Source: CAYVQF01 sp964454015 (lineage in GTDB: Bacteria; Myxococcota_A; Bradymonadia; UBA4248). From it: DNA of 64,000 nt. Positions 25,902-34,858 of this stretch are shown here, one piece after another (the first letter of the stretch is position 1; each line of letters opens with the position of its first letter). The position numbers were made by a program, and so were the translations under genes. The stretch is taken from the NCBI GenBank assembly GCA_964454015.1, contig CAYVQF010000013.1, positions 35,312-99,311 of the forward strand, given 5' to 3'. Below the pieces are notes generated by a model, which ran no database searches, was not told the DNA's origin, and saw only the letters and a program-made list of their open reading frames with translations.

Positions 25902-26561
25902 ATGCATGGGGTCATTTTTGATTTGGATGGGACGCTGGTCAATACGCTGGAGGACATTGCTGGGGCGGCCAACGCGGTGTTGGCGCAGGCGGGTTGGCCG
26001 GCGCATGAGACGGCGGCCTATCGTGCCTTTGTCGGCAACGGGGTGGTGCGGCTGCTCGAGCGGGCGGCGCCGGGGGTGAGGGGTGAGGGCTTGGCGGAGC
26101 TGGTGGCGAGCTATAGGCGGGCTTATGCGGCGCGGGGGCATCGGTCTTCGGTGTTGTATCCCGGCGTCGTGGAGGTGTTGTCGGCGCTGAGGGCGCGCGG
26201 TCTGCTCTGTGCGGTGCATACGAACAAGCCACAAGAATGGGCGGAGGCGCTGTTGGATAACTTGTGTATCCGGGGAAAATTTGCGATGGTTCTTGGTGCC
26301 GAGGCTGGCTTTGCCGACAAGCCAGATCCTGCGGGGGCGTTGCATATTGCGGCGTCCTTGGGCTTGACGAGCAGGGAGATGTTTTTTGTGGGTGATTCAT
26401 CGACAGACATGGAGACGGCGCGAGCGGCCGCCATGTGTGCCGTGGGCGTGAGCTGGGGCTTTCGCGCAGCAGAAGAGCTTTATGCGAGCGGGGCGCACCG
26501 TGTGGTGGCGACACCCGAAGGGTTATTGGAATTTTTGCGCGTTTCAGAAAACTGCGGGTAG
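25902..26561 (+). CDS. HAD phosphatase, phosphoglycolate phosphatase-like
   Basis: A 219-residue haloacid dehalogenase hydrolase. Motif I is FDLDGTLV (nucleophile Asp near residue 7), motif II is HTNKP, the Lys sits in GFADKPDP, and motif IV is VGDSSTDMETA. The alpha-helical cap of subclass I lies between motifs I and II. This pattern fits Gph, which removes phosphate from 2-phosphoglycolate, but related pyrophosphatases and sugar phosphatases look alike. The ATG at 25902 is chosen because GGGAG sits 9 bases before it; an ATG at 25887 lacks spacing. It is 40 bases after the radical SAM gene, possibly in the same operon without a shared function. Confidence 0.82.
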   Translation: MHGVIFDLDGTLVNTLEDIAGAANAVLAQAGWPAHETAAYRAFVGNGVVRLLERAAPGVRGEGLAELVASYRRAYAARGHRSSVLYPGVVEVLSALRARGLLCAVHTNKPQEWAEALLDNLCIRGKFAMVLGAEAGFADKPDPAGALHIAASLGLTSREMFFVGDSSTDMETARAAAMCAVGVSWGFRAAEELYASGAHRVVATPEGLLEFLRVSENCG

Positions 26562-26588
26562 CCGCAACAGGAGTCGAGGCGGAGAGCC

Positions 26589-27458
26589 ATGGGTCAAATT
26601 TCGACGATACGCCTGGTGATAGTGGCTGGGATTGTGTTTTTGGGGATCGGTGCGGCGTGCATGGTTGAAGACGTCGACTTGGAAGAGGCGGGCGTCTTTG
26701 TCTGTGAACGCGACGAGGATTGCCTCAACCGCTTCACCTGCATCGAGGGTTTTTGCGTGCGGCCTCTGGGTGAGTGCTTCGACAACGACAAGGACAATTA
26801 TTTCGTTGGGCCGGACTGCTCCTTCACGCCGGACAACCCGCCCGATTGCGACGACAACGACCCTCAGGTCCATCCTGGGGCGAAGGAGGTGTGCAACGGC
26901 AAGGACGACAACTGCGACACCTACGCCGACCAGGTGAAGGGGCTTGACGGCGAGTACCGACCTCTGGAGCAGGTATGTTTCCTGATGACGCCGCAGAACC
27001 CGACCAAGGGGGTCTGTGCCGAGGTGTCGCCGAGTCAGATCTGTGAAGGCGGCAACTGGAGCCCGGCGAGCTGCTTCGACGGTTGCCCCGGTCCGGATTG
27101 CCCATGGGGACCCAAGTTCGTGCAGGATGAAGATGGCCTGGCCAACCCGGCACTCTGCGATGGCCTCGACAATGACTGCGACGGTGAGATCGACGAGGGT
27201 TGCCCGACCTGCGATGCCGGCGCGGTGTGCAGCAGCCAGGGGGATATCAACTTCACCTGTGTCTACTTTGGTTCGCCGACGCCGCTTCCGGCGGCGCAGT
27301 GTCCGTGCCTGGGCGTTGAGGTCTGTGCCGAAGACGGTTCGGTGGATATGTGCCGCAACGCCATGGGTGAGAACACGGCTGCTTACCCCAAGGCTGAAGA
27401 GATTTGCGACAACGGCATCGACGACAACTGTGACGGCCGGGTCGACGAGGATTGTTGA
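26589..27458 (+). CDS. MopE-like Cys/Asp-rich lipoprotein
   Basis: A 289-residue exported protein. The signal peptide ends in lipobox GAAC (Cys at about 24). The mature part carries several copies of the metal-binding motif typical of MopE-related myxobacterial surface proteins: DCDDNDPQVHPGAKEVCNGK with DDNCD, ALCDGLDNDCDGEIDEGC, and EEICDNGIDDNCDGRVDEDC. In MopE this region relates to copper or calcium binding. The many Cys residues suggest disulfides. GGAGAG lies before the ATG. It shares its C-terminal motif with the VWA lipoprotein across the next gap. Surface location is likely; partner unknown. Confidence 0.8.
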   Translation: MGQISTIRLVIVAGIVFLGIGAACMVEDVDLEEAGVFVCERDEDCLNRFTCIEGFCVRPLGECFDNDKDNYFVGPDCSFTPDNPPDCDDNDPQVHPGAKEVCNGKDDNCDTYADQVKGLDGEYRPLEQVCFLMTPQNPTKGVCAEVSPSQICEGGNWSPASCFDGCPGPDCPWGPKFVQDEDGLANPALCDGLDNDCDGEIDEGCPTCDAGAVCSSQGDINFTCVYFGSPTPLPAAQCPCLGVEVCAEDGSVDMCRNAMGENTAAYPKAEEICDNGIDDNCDGRVDEDC

Positions 27459-27476
27459 GCGCTCTGTTGGCCCATT

Positions 27477-27533
27477 GGGGGTGACTTGCTAGCCCCCGCG
27501 TTTGCGTGCCCGCCATGGCGGGCCCTTTGTCAT
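27477..27533 (+). terminator. Candidate terminator after MopE-like gene
   Basis: GGGGG/CCCCC (27477-27481 with 27493-27497) is followed by a perfect palindrome GCCCGCCATGGCGGGC (27508-27523) and then a T-rich CCTTTGTCATTTT. It sits 20-65 bases after the stop codon. The second hairpin plus T-rich tail is a reasonable intrinsic terminator. Confidence 0.5.
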
Positions 27534-27928
27534 TTTGCTGGATCCACCGGCGCGTGGTTTGTTGCGCTGCGTTCGTCGTTGTGCTCAGCGCACCCGGGGC
27601 AGGGGTTGGCGGCCGGTGCGGGTGATGCGTCCGCCACGGCCGTGGTTGCAGCGGTGGGGGGATGCGTTTGGGCCCGGCGGTCTGAGTGCGGCTGGGCGCA
27701 GAGACGTGGGGTTCGTCTCTGGGCCGCCGGCGGGTGCAGGCCTTGTCATGGCGTGCGCGGTTGCCAGAGAAAAGCGGTCCGGGTCAGCCACCATGGGCCG
27801 CGACGGGGCTGCTAGAGGTAGCGCGGACGATGTGCTGGGCCAAAGCCTGGCAGCCCGGTTTGCCCCTGCTGTGCGCTGGGCTTGTGCGCCGATGGCAGAG
27901 GGGGCGCGGCCTCTTTGGCCGCCGGGCG
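27534..27928. other. 395 bases without a supported gene
   Basis: This lies between the terminator of the MopE-like gene and the 3' end of the VWA lipoprotein. Open frames run across it on the + strand, but they have no ribosome site, no recognisable motif and no fit with neighbouring codon use. Nothing else is seen. Confidence 0.5.
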
Positions 27929-29590
27929 CTAGTTGATGATGCAGTCCCAGTCTTCCCAGTCGATGTAGCCATCGCAGTCGTTGTCGATGCCATCGTCACA
28001 GATTTCGGGCGAGTTGGGATCGCAGGGGATGGGGCAGCCCGCCAGGACCTCGAGGGAGCCAAAGTCATCGGCGAGGACGACGTCGCAGATGGCGGGGCAG
28101 AGGTGGATTTCGGCGCCATCGAAGTAGAAGCCCGTGTCGGTACAGGCATCGAGGGAGGCGACGCGGGTGATGGGCACGGTGGTGTCGGGCTGGTCCGATG
28201 GGGCGTACTGGAGGGCGACGGCGTAGGGGTCGACGGCCTCATCGGGCGGTGGGGTGGGGATGCGCAGCTCGCAGCTCAGCTTGGCTTCGGCCACGGCACC
28301 TTGGGCGATGGCAGTGAAGACAGCGTCGTAGCCTTGGGTGTAGCAGACGGGGAAGCGCAGTCCTTGGGTGAGTTTGCTGAGTTTTTGATATTCCAGGGCG
28401 ACGCCGCCACTGGCAGCGGTGCTGCAGCGGCTTTCGACGAAGGGGTCCTGGGGGAGGTAGGCGGCGCTGGGCGGGTCATTTTCGGCGATGCCGATGATGC
28501 TATGCCAGATGTAGTTGCGCTCGCCCGGGCGCCCAAAGTGGGGTGGATTCAGGGCGAGGAGGGCTTCGTCGAAGGTTTCGGCGGTGTAGGTGCGGGTGCC
28601 ATCGTCGGTGACTTCGACGAAGATCTTGACGGCCTCGGGGCGGAGCCAGCCTTGCCAGCCGTTGGGGGCCAGGTTGAATTCGTCGGCCACGTTGTAGGTG
28701 TTGAGGATTTTGGCGAAGGAGTCCGTGCTGGCGATGTGGACGCTGTAGTGCTTGAAGCGGTCGGTGTTGACCGGCTGGGCGGGGACAGGGGAGCAGGTGG
28801 TGCCGCTCAGGGGGGTACCGACGCAGATGCGGTTGGAGGAAGCGGCGCCGTGGCGGGAGACCATGATGACCTGGTAGTCGACGTCGGCGGCTTCGATGAT
28901 TTGGGCGAAGTTGACGTTGATGTTGTTCTGGACGGTGGTGATTTCCAGGCTCATGGAGCCCGAGTTATCGATGACGAAGATGATGTCGATGGGTTTTTCG
29001 ACGATGCCCGCGTCGAAGCGGCGCATGGCGCAAGGGGCGTCTGGCACCAGGGGATCGGTGTCGATGATGAGCTCGAGTCCGTCGAGGATGCCGTCGCCGT
29101 CGGTGTCGGGGTTGAGGGGGTCGAGGCCCAGGCTGACCTCGCGGCCGTCGGGGATGGTGTCGCCGTCGGTGTCGGGGTTGAGGGGGTCCGTGCCCAGGGT
29201 GAGCTCCAAGCCATCGGGGATGGTGTCGCCATCGGTGTCGGGGTTGAGGGGATCCGTACCGTAGATGTTGACCTCATCGTCGTCGGGGATGGTGTCGCCG
29301 TCGGTGTCGACTTTGGGGAGGTCGGCGGGCACATCGGGCGGCGGCTGGGTATCGGTGAGATCGGGTTCGGTGACTTCCTGTGGGGTGTCGCTGGGAAGGG
29401 TGTCCTCGAGATCTGGGGGCGGGGGGATGTCAGGGGTGGTGACCTCTGGAGGTTGTTGGTGGTCTTGGGCGAGATCCTCGGCGTCAGCCGGTGACTTGGG
29501 GGTGAGGCTGCTCGTCTCGTCACAGCCGGCGAAGACGATGCCTGCAGCACACAAGAGGATGGCAACACGGCAAGAGAGTGGTCTTCTCAT
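27929..29590 (-). CDS. Lipoprotein with TSP3 repeats, VWA domain and MopE-like tail
   Basis: A 553-residue surface protein. The signal peptide ends in FAGC (Cys at about 23), followed by a 70-residue Pro/Asp/Thr-rich stalk. Four thrombospondin type 3 calcium repeats follow (DTDGDTIPD repeated, with GTDPLNPD spacers, about 95-180). Residues 195-420 form a von Willebrand A domain with the metal site DNSGSMS (MIDAS). The tail ends in a single MopE-type motif, EICDDGIDNDCDGYID. The whole is an adhesin-like calcium-dependent design. It faces the MopE-like gene across an untranscribed gap and follows the 29716 gene on the same strand. Confidence 0.85.
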   Translation of the reverse strand: MRRPLSCRVAILLCAAGIVFAGCDETSSLTPKSPADAEDLAQDHQQPPEVTTPDIPPPPDLEDTLPSDTPQEVTEPDLTDTQPPPDVPADLPKVDTDGDTIPDDDEVNIYGTDPLNPDTDGDTIPDGLELTLGTDPLNPDTDGDTIPDGREVSLGLDPLNPDTDGDGILDGLELIIDTDPLVPDAPCAMRRFDAGIVEKPIDIIFVIDNSGSMSLEITTVQNNINVNFAQIIEAADVDYQVIMVSRHGAASSNRICVGTPLSGTTCSPVPAQPVNTDRFKHYSVHIASTDSFAKILNTYNVADEFNLAPNGWQGWLRPEAVKIFVEVTDDGTRTYTAETFDEALLALNPPHFGRPGERNYIWHSIIGIAENDPPSAAYLPQDPFVESRCSTAASGGVALEYQKLSKLTQGLRFPVCYTQGYDAVFTAIAQGAVAEAKLSCELRIPTPPPDEAVDPYAVALQYAPSDQPDTTVPITRVASLDACTDTGFYFDGAEIHLCPAICDVVLADDFGSLEVLAGCPIPCDPNSPEICDDGIDNDCDGYIDWEDWDCIIN

Positions 29591-29626
29591 CAGATGTACC
29601 CCGTCGCGAAGCGTGAGGGAGCAAGT

Positions 29627-29660
29627 TTTATAGCACCTGCGCGTGTGAATGGCTCACACG
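29627..29660 (-). promoter_or_regulatory. Possible promoter and palindromic operator of the VWA lipoprotein gene
   Basis: On the - strand TATAAA (29627-29632) could be a -10 box about 40 bases before the ATG. Where a -35 would lie sits the perfect inverted repeat CGTGTGA-n5-TCACACG (29642-29660). It looks like a half-CRP pattern but with five instead of six central bases. This AT-rich spot is unusual for the window. Confidence 0.35.
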
Positions 29661-29715
29661 ACCATCCTACATGGCCAGCGATGGAATACAAGTGAAGCTG
29701 AGGGCGTTTGGCTAG

Positions 29716-30483
29716 CTACGGGGCGTTGATCTCGATGAGGGTGCTCTCGCAGCGCTCACAGCTCAGCTCGATGTGTTGGGTGCCGGGGCTGATGATGGTG
29801 CTCAGGGGCGCAGCGTCGAGGGGCAAGGTGGCCAGGCCTTGGGAGTTGGCGTGGAGGTGGACGCGCCCCTGGGCCGAGGAGAGGGAGAAGGCGATGTTGG
29901 GGAGCGGGTGCTCACCGCAGGTCACGCGCTCGCCTCGTTCCATCTGAAGGGTTGGGCTGGTGTAGCCTTCACTGTCCATCTGGTAGAGGAGGTCAGCGAC
30001 CTCGGAGATGGTGAGTAGGCCGCCAGCGGCGGTGAGGGCGGCGCCCACGCCGGTGAGGACGAAGCCGAGGTCGTAGTCGCGTTCTTGCGCGGGTGTGCCG
30101 AGGTCGCGCCCCTCTCCGGTGGCGCGCTTGTCGAGTCCGATGGCGAGGGTGGTGATCCCTGCGGCGAGGGTGGCCACGGCCGTGGCGGCGACGATCCAGT
30201 GTGAGTCAGGGAGCGTCTTATGGGTGGTGCGGTGGATGCGCACGTCGTAGCTGAGGAGCTCATCACAGAGGTCGAGGGTGAAGAAGGCGATGGTCAAGAG
30301 ATGGTCTGCCTGCGCCGCGCGGACCTCGAGGCGTTGTTCTAGGACCTGGGGGTCGACGCTGCGGGTGACGGGTCCCTTCTCGACGCGCTCGATGACGGTG
30401 AGTTCCGTTTGTCCGGTGATGGCGTAACAGGCTTGGGTCAGGGCGAGGGCGAGGGCCAGGGGGATGGCTTGATGTGCTTTCAC
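29716..30483 (-). CDS. Lipoprotein with two membrane helices, unrecognised
   Basis: A 255-residue protein of no family I recognise. It begins with a signal peptide rich in Leu-Ala pairs and lipobox TQAC (Cys at about 19). Two hydrophobic helices follow at about 98-118 and 140-160 (IVAATAVATLAAGITTLAIG and FVLTGVGAALTAAGGLLTI), an unusual layout for a lipoprotein. The C-terminal 90 residues look beta-rich, with two Cys in SCERCES near the end. The start codon is a GTG overlapping the stop of the upstream repeat lipoprotein (GTGA), so the two are translationally coupled and likely act together at the envelope. Confidence 0.65.
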   Translation of the reverse strand: MKAHQAIPLALALALTQACYAITGQTELTVIERVEKGPVTRSVDPQVLEQRLEVRAAQADHLLTIAFFTLDLCDELLSYDVRIHRTTHKTLPDSHWIVAATAVATLAAGITTLAIGLDKRATGEGRDLGTPAQERDYDLGFVLTGVGAALTAAGGLLTISEVADLLYQMDSEGYTSPTLQMERGERVTCGEHPLPNIAFSLSSAQGRVHLHANSQGLATLPLDAAPLSTIISPGTQHIELSCERCESTLIEINAP

Positions 30484-32048
30484 GGGTTGACTTCAAGGGG
30501 ATGGGTGAAGGCCCAGGTGTAGCCCAAGGCGTCGGTGAAGAGGAGGTCGATGGTGTAGGGCGGGCTGGAGGCGGGATCGACGCGGAGGTCGAGGGAGATG
30601 AGGGAGTCAGTGGCGATTTCGTTGGGTGGGATGACTTGTTTACTGGTTTGGGCGCAGGAACAGGTTTGGCTCGTTTCACTGGTGCAGGAGTAGGTGTAGG
30701 TCTGGCAGCGGTTGAGAATGAGGTTGCTCGTGACGGTGGCTTGACCCCAGGGATCGACGACGGTTGCCGTGCCGCTGTTGCCGACGAAGAAGTGGACCCT
30801 GGCCGTGTCGCCAGGGTTGAGAGCGTTGACGACGATGTTGTTGCGGACGATGCGCACCTCGTCGACGGTGAGGTTGCCGTCGGCATGGGCGACCTCGACG
30901 GGGACTTCGACCGAGTGCACCTGGCCGAAGGCATCGGTGAGGGTGAGGTCGATGGGATAGGTGCCGGTGGCGAGGTCTTGGGCGACGCGAAAATCCACTC
31001 TGGCGACGGTGGCTTCTTCGCCGGGGTGAATGGCTGAGCCGTAGGAGCTACAGGCGCAGCTCTGTTCGGTGGCGGTGGGGCAGAGGTAGTTCCAGCCGTG
31101 GCACTGAACTGGGGTGAGGCCGGGTGGGAGGTCAAAGGCGGGGAGGAGCCCCAGGGCGGAGGCGGTGCCGCGGTTGGCGATGGCGACGTCGAGGCGAATG
31201 CGCTCACCGGGGTTCACGCGGTCGTCCCGGTTGCGGTCACTAGAGCTGTCGGCCAGGATGCGGGTTTCGACGAGCTGCAGATCGACATCAGGCGTTTCAA
31301 TGGTGAGGTCGGCGACGCGTTCCTGTGGACCAGCGTCGGTCATGATGGTCAAGGGGAAGGGGAGGGTGCCCGTGGGGGTGTTGGGGGCGAGGGTGACTCT
31401 CAGGCGGAGGATGGGTGAGGCTGCACTTTCGCCGCCGTCGAGGCGTTGTTGGGTGGCATGGGCCGCACAAGTGCACTGCCCGTCGGCGACGGAGCAGAGG
31501 TAGTTGTCACCGCTGCTGCAACGCGTGATCTGGATGAACTCGCTGGAGCGCCCCTCGCCGTAGCGGGCGGTGATGGGCTCCTGGCCAGGGTTGTGCAGAT
31601 AGAAGAGCAGGGTCACCTTCTCCCCTGGGTTGATGCGCTGATCCTTGTTTTCATCTTCGCCGATGCGGACTTCAGCGATTTCGACGCGTCCTGGTCCTTC
31701 AGGGACGGGGCCCTGGGGATCGATGAGGTCGAGGAGGGGATCGGAGGTCCAGCAGCCCTTGCGTTCAGGATCGCTCTGACTGGCGTGGCAGCGCAGATCG
31801 GGGTTGGTGCATCGGTCATTTTTGCAGGGAGCCATGCAAATGGCCCCGCGGCTGGATTGGAGGCAGACCCCGTTCTCACAGGTGTCAGCGCAGCGCACGG
31901 CACAGAGGCTGGTGGTGGGCAGGGTGAAGCAGCGCAGGCCCCAAGCGCAGTCGTGCTCGGCTGAACAGCTCTCGCCGAGATCGCCCTGATAGCAGGCCGC
32001 ACAGAGAGAGAGGATGGGCAAGAGAAGGGGTAGGAAGATGCGGCGCAT
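30480..32048 (-). CDS. Lipoprotein with three CARDB-like repeats, each with a Cys tag
   Basis: A 522-residue exported protein. The signal peptide ends in CAAC, then an 80-residue Cys-rich head (CAWGLRC, CADTCENGVC). Three repeats of about 120-130 residues follow, starting near EVRIGEDENKDQRINPGE, ETRILADSSSDRNRDDRVNPGE and EVRIVRNNIVVNALNPGD. This resembles CARDB-type beta-sandwich adhesion domains. Each repeat carries a matching insert: CSSGDNYLCSVADGQCTCAA, CHGWNYLCPTATEQSCACSS and CQTYTYSCTSETSQTCSCAQ, that is C-x(5,6)-Y-x-C-x(6-8)-C-x-C. The start at 32048 was chosen because it opens the signal peptide. It is translationally coupled to the 29716 gene. Function unknown, probably surface binding. 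Confidence 0.75.
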   Translation of the reverse strand: MRRIFLPLLLPILSLCAACYQGDLGESCSAEHDCAWGLRCFTLPTTSLCAVRCADTCENGVCLQSSRGAICMAPCKNDRCTNPDLRCHASQSDPERKGCWTSDPLLDLIDPQGPVPEGPGRVEIAEVRIGEDENKDQRINPGEKVTLLFYLHNPGQEPITARYGEGRSSEFIQITRCSSGDNYLCSVADGQCTCAAHATQQRLDGGESAASPILRLRVTLAPNTPTGTLPFPLTIMTDAGPQERVADLTIETPDVDLQLVETRILADSSSDRNRDDRVNPGERIRLDVAIANRGTASALGLLPAFDLPPGLTPVQCHGWNYLCPTATEQSCACSSYGSAIHPGEEATVARVDFRVAQDLATGTYPIDLTLTDAFGQVHSVEVPVEVAHADGNLTVDEVRIVRNNIVVNALNPGDTARVHFFVGNSGTATVVDPWGQATVTSNLILNRCQTYTYSCTSETSQTCSCAQTSKQVIPPNEIATDSLISLDLRVDPASSPPYTIDLLFTDALGYTWAFTHPLEVNP

Positions 32049-32071
32049 GTCGTGGTCGGTGGCGAGGGCGG

Positions 32072-33541
32072 TCAGTGGTTGAAGAGCAAGTCGAAGAGCA
32101 AGGCGACGCCGAAGCCGGTGCCACGATCCTCTGCCCAAGCCGGTCCAGCGATGTCGACATGGAGCCACTGTCCTTGGTAGGTGCCGAGGTGCTCGCCGAT
32201 GAAGTGCCCGGCGCAGGATGACTGGGCGTTCATGCGGTCTTTGACGGAGTTTTTCATGTCGGCCACTTTGCTCTTGAACTCGCTGCGCAAGAGCTCGGGG
32301 CAATAGAGCATGGGGAAGACGAGATCACCTGTGTGCAAGCCAGCTTGCACCGCTCTTGCTTCGAGGGCGGCGCTGTTGGCGAGGATGCCTGCGTGACGTT
32401 TGCCCGTGGCGACGAGCTGCGCGCCCGTGAGGGTGGCGATGTCGATGGCGAGGTCTGGGTTGAAGACTTGGGTGGCGTAGGCCAGGCCATCGGCAAGTAC
32501 CAGGCGGCCTTCGGCGTCGGTGTTGTTGATTTCGACGGTTTTACCGGAGAAGAGGGTGATGATGTCATCGGGCTTGAGGGCTTGGGGCCCGATGGCGTTT
32601 TCGGCGAGGCAGAAGAAGGCGTGAATGGTTACGGGGACGCGGCACTTGACGGCGGCGATGAGCGCGCCGAGGACCGCTGCTGCTCCGGCCATGTCGCCTT
32701 TCATGGAGGGCATGGTGGATTTTTCTTTGAGGCTGAGGCCCCCGGTGTCATAGACGATGCCTTTGCCGATCCAAGCGCAGGTGGTGTTGGCGTTGACTGG
32801 GGTGTAGGAGAGTCGGACCAAGGCCGGCCCTTTGGGGGCGGTTCGGCCGACGTGCCAGATGCCGCCGAAGGCGCGGCGCTGTAGGTCCTCGCCGCGCACG
32901 ACTTCGAGTTGGCAGCCGAGCTGCGTGGCCCAACGGACGAGGATGTCGACGAAGTGATCCGTGTCGAGGAGGTTGGGCGGCATGTCGACGAGGCTGGCGC
33001 AGGTGCGGATGCCTTCGGTGAGATGCAGGCATCGCTGGAGGTCGGGCTGGGGTGTGTCGCCCAAGGGGACGAAGGCCACGGAGAGGTGTCCTTCGTCGGT
33101 GCCGCTGTTGCTCTTCTGGTTGAAGAGCGGGGGCAGGCTCTTGGCGATGGCGGTGCACAGGCTGAGGTGGTGGTCAGGGTTGGAGATGGCCACCAAGAGC
33201 GAGGTGGTGGTGGCTGGGGTGATTTTTCCTTTGAGGAGGTCGGCGAGGGCGATGGCACCAGAGGCGGTGTTGTTACGGGAGAGCTCCGTCGGCAAGGCGA
33301 TGACGATGAGTTTTACCAAGGTGCCATCGTCATGGGGGAGCCAGGTGCTTTGGGCATCGCCGTCACTGTTGTTGGCGGCGAGGGTGTCGAGGAGCTGTGG
33401 CCAGAGGGCCTGGCTTTGTGGCGGCAGCGCTTGGGCGAAGGCTGGCGCGCTCAGATTGGCTTTGGTTCCGACGCAGATGAGGGTGCGGTACTCGGCCAGC
33501 GCCTGTTTGAGGTCGGTGAAGGAGACGGGCAGAGAGAACAT
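32072..33541 (-). CDS. Leucyl aminopeptidase family (M17) protease
   Basis: A 489-residue two-metal cytosolic exopeptidase. The M17 signature NNTDAEGRLVLADGL (about 330-344) supplies metal ligands and catalytic Arg. The first-metal Lys/Asp region reads WIGKGIVYDTGGLSLK (about 256-271), and MKGDMAGAAAVLG follows. The C-terminal catalytic half is fully intact; the N-terminal half is less conserved and nearer to probable aminopeptidase NPEPL1/PepA-like forms. The ATG at 33541 follows AAAGGACA. The stop is 24 bases before the repeat lipoprotein start, so transcription may continue, but a functional link is not evident. Confidence 0.88.
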   Translation of the reverse strand: MFSLPVSFTDLKQALAEYRTLICVGTKANLSAPAFAQALPPQSQALWPQLLDTLAANNSDGDAQSTWLPHDDGTLVKLIVIALPTELSRNNTASGAIALADLLKGKITPATTTSLLVAISNPDHHLSLCTAIAKSLPPLFNQKSNSGTDEGHLSVAFVPLGDTPQPDLQRCLHLTEGIRTCASLVDMPPNLLDTDHFVDILVRWATQLGCQLEVVRGEDLQRRAFGGIWHVGRTAPKGPALVRLSYTPVNANTTCAWIGKGIVYDTGGLSLKEKSTMPSMKGDMAGAAAVLGALIAAVKCRVPVTIHAFFCLAENAIGPQALKPDDIITLFSGKTVEINNTDAEGRLVLADGLAYATQVFNPDLAIDIATLTGAQLVATGKRHAGILANSAALEARAVQAGLHTGDLVFPMLYCPELLRSEFKSKVADMKNSVKDRMNAQSSCAGHFIGEHLGTYQGQWLHVDIAGPAWAEDRGTGFGVALLFDLLFNH

Positions 33542-33652
33542 GGCGCTTGTCCTTTGTGAAGCAAGTCCCGGCAGCACAGGCTGCGGCCGGGGTTGGGAGT
33601 GGATGAGGGCACGCCGCCGCGTTCACGAGAGAGGGGAGGCGCGGCGTGGGCG

Positions 33653-34858
33653 TTAGAAGCGGAACACCAGGTCATAGTGTTGGCAACCGAGGCCGCTCTC
33701 ACCGGTGAAGATTTCGTAGTAGATGGTGCCCGAGTCATGACCGCCAGGGGCAGCGGTTTTGTCGACGACGGTGACCGTCTCGTCAGTGGTGCCGAGGTTG
33801 CGGCTACAGCAGCCTTTGATGCCGTTTTTGGTGATGGGCTCGGCGTCAGGGCACTCGAGGGTGACGGTCTTGCCGTCGTCACGGGTCCAGTAAACGCAGA
33901 GGTCGAGGTTGGCGTCGAGGTTGCGCAGGCCGGCGATGAGCTCCATGTTGCCCCAGAAGGTGTCGTTGACATGGGCGCGGAAGACGTCGACGTCTTGGCT
34001 GTTGTGCAGGGCGTCGGAGTGGGTGATCCAGGCGTTGTTGGTGTCGGCGAAGGAGCCGAGGTTGCGGGCCGTGGCGAGGGTTTCGTTGCCATCGGCGCCG
34101 CCGACGGGGTTGCAGGGATCGCATTCGGTGACGGCGCCGACGCACATGAGGGCCGAGCCGCTGGGGTTGCAGGCGAGGGTGCCGCTGAGGCAGAGGCCGC
34201 AGGGGTCGCCGATGGTGCCTTGGAGCACGGCACAGCCCCCGCATTCGTTGGTTTCGTTTTCGCCGGCGCAGATGACGGCGTCTTGGCCGTCACATTCGTA
34301 GCGGCCACCGCCGCAGGTGCCGCAGGCGCGGCCCACGGTGTTGCTCAGGACGGTACAGCCCCCGCATTCGTTGACGATGTCGCCCTCACAGACGATGCTG
34401 TTTTCACTGATACACACCCACTTGCCTTTGTCGCATTCGCCGCAGCTTTCGTCTTTGACGCCGGCCAGGACCGAGCAGCCGCCACAGGAGTTGGGCTTTT
34501 CGTCACAGTCGAGGGCGTCGAGGCCGTCGCAGACGTAGGTGCCGCAGTGGCCACAGGTGCCGCCGAGGGAGTTCTGGAGGGCGGTGCAGCCGCCGCAGGC
34601 GTTCTTACCCGGGTCCTCACAGCGCAGGGCGTCCTCGCCTTCACAGGTGAGGACGCCGCAGTCCCCGCAAGACTCGCCGGGATGCTGGCTGAGGGTGAGG
34701 CAGCCGCCGCAGGCGTTGGGGGTGCAGATTTCTTCGGTGATGTCTGCGGTGATGTCACAGTCGGGTCCCGTGCAGGGTGGATCAATGGCGGGGTCCGAGG
34801 CACAGGCCAGGGTGAGGACAAGGAGGAAAGAGAAGGGCAAAAGGCGTGAGACTGACAT
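33653..34858 (-). CDS. Lipoprotein with five CGGC repeats and a PPC-like tail
   Basis: A 401-residue surface protein. The signal peptide ends in LTLAC (Cys at about 19). Residues 45-240 contain five regular units of about 36-40 residues beginning CGGC-x2-L (ACGGCLTL, ACGGCTAL, SCGGCSVL, ECGGCTVL, ECGGCAVL), each followed by CG-x-C and two more spaced Cys. A sixth, broken unit reads ECDPCNPV. The last 150 residues resemble a bacterial pre-peptidase C-terminal beta domain (NNAWITHSDALHNSQDVDVF). The Cys spacing suggests a stack of disulfide or metal knots. Start chosen at the signal peptide. Unrecognised as a whole; divergent from rpsA. Confidence 0.75.
   Translation of the reverse strand: MSVSRLLPFSFLLVLTLACASDPAIDPPCTGPDCDITADITEEICTPNACGGCLTLSQHPGESCGDCGVLTCEGEDALRCEDPGKNACGGCTALQNSLGGTCGHCGTYVCDGLDALDCDEKPNSCGGCSVLAGVKDESCGECDKGKWVCISENSIVCEGDIVNECGGCTVLSNTVGRACGTCGGGRYECDGQDAVICAGENETNECGGCAVLQGTIGDPCGLCLSGTLACNPSGSALMCVGAVTECDPCNPVGGADGNETLATARNLGSFADTNNAWITHSDALHNSQDVDVFRAHVNDTFWGNMELIAGLRNLDANLDLCVYWTRDDGKTVTLECPDAEPITKNGIKGCCSRNLGTTDETVTVVDKTAAPGGHDSGTIYYEIFTGESGLGCQHYDLVFRF

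Noticed and set aside
27502..27936. A 144-codon + strand frame in the gap after the MopE-like gene
   Set aside because: Starts inside the terminator palindrome, lacks motifs and overlaps the end of the opposite VWA gene.
29642..29660. CRP binding site
   Set aside because: The centre is five bases rather than the six required; kept only as a generic operator candidate.
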